DNA of 64,000 bases. Source: Callaeas wilsoni (taxonomy: Eukaryota > Chordata > Aves > Passeriformes > Callaeidae). The stretch spans positions 124,001 to 188,000 of the forward strand of contig VWPU01004545.1 in NCBI GenBank assembly GCA_013398955.1. The letters run 5' to 3'. Every line of letters starts with the position of its first letter. Positions within the stretch are counted from its first letter, which is position 1. The notes below the pieces were generated by a model. It saw only the letters and a program-made list of their open reading frames with translations, made no database searches and was not told the origin of the DNA. Shown here piece by piece: positions 1 through 11,997 of the stretch. The position numbers were made by a program, and so were the translations under genes.

Positions 1-3000
1 GGGAGATCTGATTTCTTGCAGGGCTGTGTAGTTGCCAGAACACAGCATTTGCTTCTCACCCCTTTGAGTGTGTTTCCTTGAGTAGGTGCAGCAGCTGGGT
101 GCTGCCTGCTCAGCGTGGCAGGCTCCCCACCAGCCCTGTGCAGTCCCTGCAAGGTGGTGGGGGAAGCATCAAGCCAATGTAGGCTGAAGGGCTTCCTCAT
201 TTATAAGATGCTCTGTTTTGTCCTTGTCGATTCTAGATGTTTCCCCTTGCCCTGCAAATCCATCCCTTACGCACTCCCCCATGATCTCTCTAAAATAATA
301 CTCACTCGGTTGTGGGTTAGTAGGACAAGGTTTGCTGTGGATAAAGACACAGCTGTAGGGCACTGTACGGACAACAGTATTGTGCACTCGCTTGATTAAG
401 TGGCATGGATTTGCAGCCTGCTGCTCACCAGCTTGTCATGGGGAGGTCCTAGGAGATTCTCAGTTGCTGTTGGATCCTGTGCTAGGAGCAGTAACCAGGG
501 AAAGGGCTGTCGCTGAACGACATGCTGAATAGTTTCGCTGTTTAGCGCACAGAACTCTCTTTGAGGCGTCGCTCAGTCCTCTGTTAACTCAGGAGTGCCG
601 TTTACAGGCCAGTGTAGCTAGTACTGCTTTCATGTCTGGAGAAGACGTCCTTCCTGATGCATCACTTAATGCTGATAAAATCATGCTGAGTGTTGCACAA
701 TCACTAGACAGGGAGATAGGCACAGAGGTAATGTTGCATGTGAAACTACACCTATTACCCCTTTCTGCATCTCAGTTCCTTCTTGCCTGAAGCAGAGCCA
801 CATTTTCTCTTAAGAATTTCTCTGGAAAGCAGTGCATGCAGCTAAAGACACAGCTCATCAAAGTGTGTGCACTGTGTTTATGCCTTAGCGACATACATTT
901 CTAAAAATATTTCCCTTTTGCAGCCTCCTGTGCTCTTTAATTGCTCACTTCTCTTTCCTATCATCAAGTTACAGTCTGGCTGTCCTCCAGTGTCTGTTAT
1001 TTTTGCTTTTGCTATGGGGCATCTCTGGCATAAATCTTGTGAATAGGCTATGTCTGTCCTCCTCTAACTCTATCCCCTGCCTCTGGCTTGGATGAATCAT
1101 ATTTTCTCTGTGCTTATGCTTTCAGTTGTCCTCATATTCTTGTGTCCTTTCTCTCTAAACAGCTGTTGTGTGTTGCTTCTAGGGGGAAGAAAAAAAAATC
1201 AACATAATGACATGGTGTCGCCTCACCTACTACTTCTTTAACTGCTTCTTCTGCAGATGACTTCCTCATCTGGGCAGAGCTTGTCTTCCTTTGGCTTCTC
1301 TACCTTGCTTTTCTCCAAAACCTCCTCTAGTCTTTCTCTCTTTCTCAGCATGTTCTTATTTCTTCTATTAACTACAATCAATGAACAAAACCCTGCTCAC
1401 TCTGCCTTTGTCTTATTCTGGCATTTACCTTCAATTTTATCTGAAAATCTCTTCTTAAAACCTTCCACCTGTGATTCTATCTGTCAATGGTTCTCCATGT
1501 TTTCTGAAAACACATGCAAAATGTCTTTCAGAAGGTCCTGATATACCTCAAAATGCTGTTTATGATCTAATAAGTGGTACTGTACTCTGATCCATACCTC
1601 TGCACATTTTGCCAGTGCTTTATTCACAAATGTCCTCCTATGAAGGACAGATCTACTCCTAAACACACTAAACACAGAATTGTCTTTTTTTTCTTTTTCT
1701 TTTTTTTTTTTTTTTACCAAATGTAGAGTTTGTCCTGTCTCTCTGGTATATCATGCCTCAGCCTTTAGTGGAACCCAGCCAGCATGATCAACTTCTACCC
1801 TTCCTAAGTCATACTTGCTCATTACTGACAATGATATCATACTGATAATGATATCATTGTCTAAGCACTTTCTTCAGTTCTTTGTCCTCGTTTCCAAGCT
1901 ATTGGTTAAATTTCACACAAAATTTCAAATGCCTTCACTCTCCATACACAGAAATGTTATCCAAGTTGTCATTATTTAATGTCACTTTTACTGAAATCTC
2001 CTATTATCTGGCCTTGACAAATGTAATTTCACCACCTCACATCAATTCAGAAACTCACTGCACGGATAGTTTTCCTACTCTTGTTCTTTGATGAATCTCC
2101 CGTCTTATTTATTTATGCTTCTGAGCAATATTAAACATACTGAGCCTGAACTCTCATTTTAAAGTCCCTGGGATCCTTCACTCCCTGAGATCCCTCTCTT
2201 AGTTTTACAAGCATTCGAATGTATACTATCTCATTATTTTTCAAAGCCCTTTCTCTGGTGCTAACACAAACCTTTGACAATGCCTGTCCTCACGCTTACA
2301 GAGACCCAAAATATGATCCTGGTGGTTGTTGTCCCACTGTTATCTTGGAGTCTTCTGATTCCTGCCTACATTCTCCTGCTGTATCTTGTCTTAAACTGGA
2401 ACCTGCTGAGAGCAGTTGTCCTTTTTTCCCTGTTCCTACAGTACACATGGTCCATTGTGATGGAAGCAAGCATACTGTAATCTCTGTTGCTAATACTTCA
2501 GAGAAGTTCCTTCAAAAATATTTTGTGCAGTTATGCTGTGAATCACTTTACATATTTCCCTGCTTTGTTACATTGTGTAGCTGTTTCGTTATCTTTGTTC
2601 CTTCTTGCAAGGTCTCAAGAGAGCTCATGCTCTTGTTCTGTGGTGCATCCAAGTGTACCAGGTTCTTCTAGGAGCAGCTTCTGGGTACAAGCACCATGAA
2701 AATACTGTACCAGCTGAGTCATATTAATTGTGCTTATTTTCTCTTAATCTAAAGCAAAACAACTGCTAGGCAATTGTTTGCCTTAAAGCTCTTTCATAAG
2801 TTAATGTGTCTCAGCTAACACACAGTAATTTGCTTATTGTCTGAGCTTTCTGTAGCTCCCTAATAGAGTTTTTAAATGATTTGTGTGGATCTTACAAAGT
2901 GCAAGGAGAAAGGAGATGATGTCAAATAGTCAAATTTTCTCAGAAAGCAACAGTGTGAAGATGTTTGTATTTAGTAAGATGCAGCATTTCCCAAATGGGT

Positions 3001-6000
3001 TGTTTAGCATCTCTACATATAAGAGCAAAATAGGGAATTTGGAGGGAAGGGAAGAGGGCTGGAATGGTGAACCAGAAATTGTCAGTATTTATTTACTTAT
3101 TTACTAAGAATTTACTGCACTGGAATGTGGTGTTTTTTTTTCAGTTGTGGTTCTTGTGTTGTGTCCCTAGCTGGCGTCTTCTGGGTTGTGCCCAAGTGCT
3201 ACCAGCACACTTCAAGCAATGCTAAGATGAAGATTGAATCTGTGTTCTAAATTGCCATGTAGTACACACCATTGCAGGGGTAAGCAAGACCCACCAGCAG
3301 GTTTCTGTGTCTTGGATGTGCTGTCGGTGCCTGGCATACACTTCATTTCCAAATGAAATGCAAATGAAATGCAAAGATGCATTGCGAAGATAAAATCCTA
3401 GAAACACAGTAAATCAGAGCAATTTAACTCTGGTCTTGGGTTCCTAAACGCACAGGAAAGACTTGGTCTTGTACTGGTTAATTGCTGAGTCCATAGGGCT
3501 GTTTCCAGTTCCTGCACTTCAGTGATTTCTGATCAGATAGACTTGCAGGTGGGGGTTGCGTTCTGGCCTGTTTGTCGCCTGACGGAAACCTTGGTGCAGC
3601 TTCAGAGGCAGCTGCTCAGCGTGTGGAGCTATGTTGCTCCTACTTTTGGGCCATAATATAACTTTATACTATGTCAGATGATATTATATTTGGGTTCTAT
3701 ATTGCTACCTGTGGATGTGCAAGGACAGTGGGTGCTCAGTTGGAGTCCATAGCTTTCCTCTGCTGCTGCTTCCCCTTCTTTCACTTTTAAGGACGTGACA
3801 AAGTAGGAACATATGAGTTGCACATGCAACACATTATGAAGTGTGCTGAAAACTTGACTGACATCCAGTTTGAACAGCTGTTCAGCCTTCTGACTTGACT
3901 CTGTGGAATTTTAGCCTTGGCTACCTTGAATTCAACATTTTCAGCATTCTTTCATCCTATTCCTGTGGTCAACTCTTCTTCTCCTGCTAAGAACTGAGGC
4001 TTAAACTCTGGAGTGACAGACATTAAATAAAAACCCAACACAGGCATATTGAGAGTGAGTTCTCTGAAGTGGTTTGGAATAGCTTGCATGTTTTTCATCC
4101 TCATTGATCTCAATAAATCACAGATTGATGGTCAAAAGTCTGTCTACATTATTTGAAGTAGGTTTCTTGTGCCAACCTTCTTATGAATTTGGATGAATTT
4201 TATATTATTGCATAATTGTATGTAAGTTATAAAATTAAAATTTAAGGACTCTAATATAATTTGAAAAAAAAAGTCTCAATCAGAACCTACTTACCTTTAG
4301 AAATTGTATTGTTATTGGTATAAATTAGAGCTCTGCTGCAATGGGAAATACCAAGTGTGGGGTTGCTTTTCTTCAACCATTTACCTCTCATTTATTACTT
4401 TTACTACCGGGGGGTTCTGTTGCCAATGAGAGGAAAAAATGAAGTAACAAGTTAAAATTATTTAAAGAGGATCATAGAAATAAGAGTAACTATTGAGGTT
4501 GCAATTACTGTGAGATATGCATTACCATTAAATGGGTGATAATACTAATTTTATATTGTCTTGATTATTATTTTTTATGACTGAGAAGTCAGGAATTTAT
4601 TTTGACTATTTGCTTTTCCTCTATAAAGCTTCAAAATACTTGTATAAGACTTATGAAAAAATGGAGGTGCTCTATATTGAAATACACTTTTTTAAATATA
4701 AAAGGACATAAACAGCTGGGAACATTTTAGAAGAAAAACAGAGAAGAGAGAAAGTTTGTCCTTAGAGGAAAAATAAGATGCAGATTAGCTTTGTGTAGAC
4801 TGTTGTGAGAACTACAGGATGGTGGAATGTAAGTACAAAAGTTTGGTGAAATACAGCTTATGACATAAAAAAAATTCTAGATCTTCTGGGAAAACCTTGA
4901 AATTGTTCCTGTGAAAGAAAAAGTTCAGGTTTTAATTCTGTGTAAGTAGTTTTAACAGATTGGTTTCTCCTTTAGAAAAAGGCTTACTGCTATCGTTTCA
5001 GATTTTACTACAGTGAGGGCAACACTACAGAGAAGGAGTACAGAAAAGTGTTCATTTCTGTAAGATTCGAGAAGCATCTGATGTAGTCAGATCTGCATTT
5101 GCAGGAGCAGCAAATAGTCATCTCTAATGATTGATTTCTTTGTCCAGATGTTCTGGCGAAGGCTATGGTGTTTAAGAAACAAGAATCAGTAAATCCTGAA
5201 TGCCTACAGGCGCTGAAGGCTGAAGAAAAGTACTGCAGCAATCATTTGCATGCAGCCCCCAGTCTTAGGGGTTTATTTAAAGTTTTATTGCAGCTCTCAG
5301 GATGAACCAGCTTGTTATGCTGCTCACCTTAGACAAGACCCCCTTTTCACACTGTATACAGAGTATACAGAGTCTGTATTCTAGCAGATGTTTCTTACTG
5401 TGCTCTTTTTGTGTGGTGAAGAGGCTTTTTTCCCTTGCTCATTGCAAATGTAAGTCAAAGTAAATATGGCTGGTAGCAACTGAAGACAAGAATTAATCTG
5501 TGTAAAAGAAACACAAATATACTGCTGAAACAGTCTAGTAGCAGGCAAGCCACTTGATAATTACACTGGATTTCAGGGCAAGACGTTTCTTAGAATACCT
5601 TCTCATCGTATCTTTGAGCTTTCATCCTAGAGGTGACTTTTTTGCCTCTCAGCAGTCCATATCTGGTCTAACTCAGAAGTATGGAGAACAGCACTTGGCT
5701 CCCAGTTGCGTGCTCAGCTTACTAGACCTTGGAGAAATTCTATGCTATGTATTAGCACATGGACCTGGATGTTGAATTGAGGAATGAGTTCTGGCTAAAT
5801 TTCTCTGGAGAAGCCGTGATGTCAGCAGTCCAGTTTTATCCATTCTCTTGTTCCTGGGGAAATGCCTTTCAGCCACGGGAAAAAGGAGGCCACATGCAAA
5901 TCTGTATGGCTCAGCAGACCACGCTGTAGTGCAGAAGCAGTTCCACCCTCCTCTGGTGGAACTTGCTGGGGCAGTTTGTCATTGCTGTGCCCCTCCCCAC

Positions 6001-9000
6001 TGGGATTGCTCTATTACAGAGGTGGGGTTCGAGTGCAGCACAAGTATCTGCTGTGCTCTGATGTGTGAGAGGAAGATAAATTCTTCATTGCTCCTGATCT
6101 TTTAATGAAGAACCAGACAGGACTCTCAAGATTTCAGTTTCTTGAGAACTTTTTGAATTTGGAGTGGAATTCTTTGATGGAAGAAGCAGCAAGTCCCCCA
6201 GATATTTCTTACCTATTTCATCCTCATAATCATCAACATAATGATTTTGCTTTATTTTTTAAAATCTGTTCTCTTGAGATTTCCCTGGAAGAGTGAATAC
6301 TGGCCTTGTGTATTGTGTTTCCTTAGTGGAAGAAAGAAGACCTGCATCTAAGCTTCAGAGAGTGCAAACAGTAAAAATTTTTGCTGGCCTCTTGTTCTCA
6401 GGTGCAGGAGTTGAAAGCATGCTCCTGTTATCCTGAGATATTACATTGCAATTGTGTCAGTTGTAGTGGGACTGAATTTCCTTGTTCCCTTCTTATTGGG
6501 TGGCAGCTCAGGAAAAATTGCTCAGGTAACTGGGTTTTTTGGACAGGGGAGTAAACACCATCCACAGTGTCCTGGGGAGCACCTGTAAACACAGGAAAGA
6601 CTGGGTGGCTTCTGCTCTAGCCTTGGTTTCACTGCCTTAAATCAAATTATTGCTGCCCACAAGATGACTTCAGCAATGTTGTAGGTGGGGACTGATCCCT
6701 TCCAAGGGCAGCCTGGCAGTGGTGCAGGGAGGCCATTCCCTGCTTTGAGGACTCCTGCCTCCCAGGTGGGTTTTCATCCCAATGGCCACTGGATGGGAAA
6801 AAATAAAAATTCTCCAAAAGGAAAATGTCACTGAGTTGTTCTGGGCAAAGGACCCTGAAGTCAATGTGCTCATGAAAGGGCACAGGGCAGAGCTGAAAGT
6901 TGGAGTTTGACAGGCAGCCTAACCATGTCAGCTCTATCTGGCACAAATTTTTGTATAAGTCTTATTTTAGGAAATGTGCTTCATTTTGGCAACAATGCGT
7001 TTTCTCCTTATTTTTTTTCCCTCTGAACCTCGTCCTCCAAACTCACTTTTTTTTCCATTTTTACCTTGCATTGGATGCATAAACTTCCTGCAATGCCATG
7101 ACAGCAAAGGTTATTCAGAACTGCCTTCCAATGAGGATGTCTCAGGTTCTTGTCCCTGCAATAATCCAAATTTGCAAGTAGAGCAGCCGTTCTGTACCTT
7201 CGTGCTAGGGTGAATCGTGCCCTTGTTGTCTCTTTATGTGCTGGACCTTGCAGTGTTCCCTCAAAACTGTCTTTGCTGAACAACTGATCTGAAAAAATAG
7301 AGGCAGGAATGATGGTCTCTCTCTCCTCATCTGAATCTTTTCACAAGGGACTTGCTTCAAGAGAAACCCCTTAGATTGTTGTCTCAGGGGGGTCTATATG
7401 CTTTTTGCTTCTTTTCCCCCTTCCTTCCTTCTATGTTTCATCTTCTGGACTAGCAAAAACCTGTGCATCTTTGGAAGAGAGCAGAACACCAGGGAAGTGT
7501 TTCTTTATCCCTGGAGTGTCTCCTTACCCCTTCAGTGCACTAACTCTTCATCCATTTTTGCAGCCAGTTTAACTTTGCCCGCTTTCATTGCCTGCCACAG
7601 CGAAAACAAAAAGCTAGCTAGGAGGCAGTAGGAATTGAAGCATTGCAATCAACGTTTCTGCAAACTCTTCCTTGGCCTTCAAACATAGCAGCACTAGGAG
7701 TCAGTTCAACACTACACGGAATTTGGGGCAGACACACTTCATTAAGCATGCCATTTTGTTTTCTCATTTTAGTCTGTGAGGCCACAGAGGCAGCTGGAGC
7801 ACGTCTTCCTTTTGTTGAACCTCTTCTTTCTTTCCAGCCCCTCTCCTCCTGAAGGCAGAGAGCTCTGACTCCTGCAACTGCTTGCTCAGAGCTGTCAGCA
7901 CATATAACCTGCTGCCCTTGGGCTTCCCAGCTGGGCTGACAGGACCTGGCCATGATCCAAGCAGGGTGATGTCTTCAGACCCTTTCTGTCTCCAACACAG
8001 GAGCAGTGAACTTTGTTCCAGTTTTTCCTGGCCTTCTCCCAAACAGAGTTAGAAGTCATCTTTTTGAATTGCTTTCACATGAGGGGATTGAGTAATTCCA
8101 AATGCATTTGAAAACAATGTTATAACCAATGGTATTATAAAATACAAAGGTATTAGATATGAAAAATGCAGTTTCTTGCTGCTAAGCCGGTGAAAAGAGC
8201 CCTTTGGTCTTTCCAAAGTGTAACGCTTATTCAAAAGGTTAAAGTTATCCATTGTGGCCAAAGCTGAAGGTATACGCTGACAATTATGTGTTATATTTTC
8301 ATAGACTTGCTCTTTCTGATGCTAATGGTGAATCTGTAGTTTCATCTGCAGCTGGAAACATGAAGTCATGGGGACCAAGGTGGGTGGGGCAACCTTATCT
8401 AGGATGGGACGGGTCCATGAAGTTTTGTTAAAATTACCTTAGTGTTTATTTGTCATTGCCCCGAGGCAAAGCCCCACCTTAATATCCATCTTCTCTAGTG
8501 ACCCTGTATGTGAGAGAAAATCTGCAGGCCAAGAAACTCCTTGTACTAGTTAGACAGTCAATTTAGATAGCTGATTAACCACTTAAGTACCTGACTAGAG
8601 GTGACTAATTAGTGGTTGATGGTAAGGTTCTGTCAAATTAAATTGATCTCTTGTAAGCCTAAGGATAATTAAGAGCTTGCAATCACTGTGATCATTTTTC
8701 CCCTGCATTGTTGCAAGAACCCCAGCTAGTGGTAATGTGATAATTTAGGACTATTATGTAAGGCTGTCTCCTTGCCACAGGACAGTGCTTCAAGCGCTGC
8801 TGTAAATTGGGGCAATGCTATTCCTAATGTCTGGTGAAATACGTGATTAAGTAATCATTGATTTTCGGGGGGGGAAACTTTTGTAGCACTCTCACTAGTT
8901 TCATATTGCCTGTCAATTCATTGCCCATTGAAGCGCAGATTGTTGCAGGCAGCCAAACAAACAGAAAACAAGCACAGAGGTTAAAGCTGGTGACAAGTGT

Positions 9001-11946
9001 GAGAAATGTAAACAGAAGGCTCAGAGCTTATTTTCCAGGTTGTCTACAGCCCTGGCTTGGTGCTTGGTAAAACAGAAATTTTCTTTTGGAGTAGTCTGTG
9101 TCACTGCCATCTGAACATGAGCTTAGCTATGCACATTTTGTGTGCTTCTGGGACACAAATAGTCTGAGTCATGTTGCATATATCAAATACTTTGCTCAGA
9201 AGCAGGAAGGCATATGTCCACTCTGGATGTCATCTGAGAGATGCCTGGAAGGCATGTCTGGCAGGCTTATACCATGATCATTGCAGATTGACATACTCAC
9301 TGTAGCTTGTAATTAGCAAGAGACAGCATAAGGCCTTGTGGATTTTGATTTTCCCAAGAGGAATATTACTAATGAATTAAGATTGATTTTTGCAATTAGA
9401 GTCATTGGAACCTCAGTGTTTTCTTTTTTTTTTTTTCCTTTTTTCCACCCTTTCAAATTACCTTTGATCTTTATAGAGATATTTCTATATATTTTAGGAG
9501 AGATGATGAGTCAAATAGACTACCTCTATCTATGATTGCAAGATATTTCTGATAGGACACCTGTCACGTTTCCACATTTGTCGCATCAGCTATTGCTAAC
9601 GTACCTACTTGTTTATTACTCTTCTTGAAGAGTAATTCCAGCTTCCTGATGGTATGAACTGAAGGGTTGTCTCTTACTAACCTCTGACTGACTTGCAAAG
9701 CTCCTGAGCTCAGGTGTAGCTTTTGTGGGCTGGGAAGCCCTTGTGTTGGCCAAGCTGCCAGCCCTGAGCATGCCCCTGGGCTGCCCTGGTGTGACCACTG
9801 TCACCACACAAAGGGAAAAGTGAGGGCACTGCCCACCACGGGGTGCCAGCTGCAGCCTGTGTGAGGGGCTTATCGAGGGGCAGGGGGATGTGTTTCCTAG
9901 AGACAGCCCCTGCAGAGTCATGCTGGGCCACCCAGTAAGATGGATATTGATCGGCTCTATTTGAGTGGCCATGTTTATCCAGCTCCTTCTTCTAATTCAT
10001 CTGACTCTTTAGAAAGGAGAGATAGTTTTCCTACAGTGCACCTGCACAAAATTGAAAAGAATCACTTATTTCGTTCTAGTGCAGAGATAAGCAGGTTATG
10101 CCCTTCTGAAATGTTAGTTTTGCAACAGTTGAGTACACTTGAGTGGATATAAAAATCCTAATGCCTTTTCACAGAGTAACTAATCTCACTCAGGTTGGGT
10201 TTTCATAGGAGAAACAAACTCAGGTTAAGTGTCTAAGAGTTATTTCTGGAGTGACTGTTTGATTTTAAAATATCTTTCATTACAAAGGGACCAATAAATT
10301 ATACCCTTTAACTAGAATGAGACAAAAGTCAATGCTGCTTTTGAACACTGGGTGCTGGCTCAAAGACTGCTTATCCAGTTTCTGGAAACTGAACAAAAGT
10401 TTGAGTTAAAGTCACTGAGAATGGTTAGCTGAAATCCATTTCAGCTCCTTTGGCACGAAGCACACAAGAGGAAACATTGCCTTGCCAGTTAGCTACTGCT
10501 TCTCCTCTTGCTCTGGTACCGTGTCTGATTCAAAGCTGTGCAGTTCCTCCCCAAACCCAAGGCACATATGAAATTAAGAAATGACAGGAAAAAGGCCACG
10601 TCACAATAATTACTGTGATATGGTCTGTTATTCCCTTTCTTGCTCTGTATTTGAGGCTCAATGTTAATTTTCTTGTATAACTCAAGGTGTTTCCTCTGCT
10701 TGTTTGTACTAGCTATGATTTCTAAACATCCTTGAAATTATTGGCCATAACATCTCTCCTCATCATGATATTACTTCAACTTGAGCTACTTATAGAAAGT
10801 GCTTCTTTCTACTTTTGAACAGAAAAGGCTTGGAGCCAGAAAAATATGTATTTGTTTGCCTTTCTATTTTTGGTTTGAAATTGCTGGAAGCCAGTAGGTG
10901 GGTTTTTATTTTCTTTTTTAAGATTTTGTTTTCAAACTAAGACAAATATTATGTATGAGGAGTGGCACATAGATTAAATAACTGGTTCTAGTAACAGGAA
11001 AAAGTTCTTGTTAGAAATTCTTCTGAAGTGTGGCTCTATTTCTGGAAATCCTTTCTTGCTCGCTTCAGCAGAGTCTTGTATCCTTTCCTATTTTTCTCAA
11101 TGATTCTTTCACATGCAGAGGGGTGAGTTTTGTTGGAACTTTTCTGGCACCAAAACATTGGTATGTTTTCATTCGTCTTGTACACTGCACCGATTCATCA
11201 TCTGCCCATTCTACCAACCAAAGGGAAATCGCGCAGGGAGCTGACAAGCGCTTGTGTTAACCAAATGAAATCACCTCATCTGCCCCCTAAATGGATACCT
11301 ACTAACCTGACGTGTCTTTGGAAAATAGAATCCAGTGTCTGCTGTTGGACTGCACAGATTTTGTTCTCCAGAAAGGAAAATTTCAATCCGTTATAAAATG
11401 AGTAATCCAGTATGAGGTCTCATCCCATTCAGGAGAACCAGAAGGTTTCTTAATTTTTATTCCCAGAAAATGCTGGGAATTACTTAACCAGAAATCTGAA
11501 TCCTATAGATTTCTTTCAGAGTAAAGACCAAAATGAACAAAAGAAATCCACTCCCAATTTAATTTATTTATTCTCTCTCTTACATTTCCTCAAAAAACCC
11601 CCAAAACCTCCAATCCCACCCAACTCCAAAACCCATCACAACCAAGTAAAAAGCAACCCTCTAGCCAAATCCACGAGCTTTATTATGTTTATTTCATAAA
11701 AATAAGCTTGGATAGTTTTGAGTTAATGTTACTTACTGCTTGTTGATTTCTAAATCAGTAAAATCAGGTCACATAACATAGGATTGTCTTTGGAAAAGTG
11801 GGGTATTTTTAGGGGTTGGAAGAAGTCGGAGGGTAGAGTTAGAAGGACAAAATGTTTTAAAGCATTTTTTTACTCTACTGCCAAGACTTATGTTATATAA
11901 AAATATAATATAGAGCTTAAGTACACAACATTTTCTCTTTTCACAG
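1..11946. other. Upstream or first-intron DNA with no recognised gene
   Basis: I find no coding exon or known RNA gene here. Stretches of note: a pyrimidine-biased + strand block at about 940-2690, a perfect palindromic stem at 1827-1861, a tandem AAATGAAATGC pair with an octamer ATGCAAAT at 3358-3365, and a GC-richer patch at about 9715-9945. One or more non-coding 5' exons of IPCEF1 may be here but cannot be placed from sequence alone. Confidence 0.6.
1827..1861. repeat. Perfect 14-bp inverted repeat (palindromic stem-loop)
   Basis: gacaatgatatcat (1827-1840), a 7-base loop (1841-1847) and its exact reverse complement (1848-1861). Function unknown. Confidence 0.85.
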
Positions 11947-11997
11947 CTTTTCCACTAAGCTTTGAAACCATTCATGGAAGCTGATGGCAATATTCTC
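11947..11997 (+). CDS. IPCEF1: IPCEF1 coding exon 1: 5' UTR tail plus codons 1-8
   Basis: A pyrimidine-rich tract and tcacag acceptor end at 11946, and a gtaagt donor starts at 11998. The ATG is at 11974-11976 and gives MEADGNIL. An in-frame TAA at 11956-11958 lies just 5' of it, so this ATG is the first usable start in this exon. Human IPCEF1 starts with a similar short leader ending ...DGSAL before VPLRQ, which places this exon confidently despite its size. The acceptor shows that at least one more non-coding exon lies upstream. Confidence 0.85.

Noticed and set aside
1257..1720. Lys/Glu-rich frame on the - strand as a decayed coiled-coil gene
   Set aside because: It contains internal stops, begins in an A run, and its near-openness is expected from purine-rich sequence. 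No homology was recognised.
2219..2671. 150-codon + strand frame
   Set aside because: Cys/Ser/Phe-rich translation of pyrimidine-biased DNA, with no domain and no splice context.
9715..9945. GC-richer patch considered as a promoter or repeat
   Set aside because: Few CpGs, no TATA or initiator arrangement and no recognised family, so it was noted only within the upstream description.
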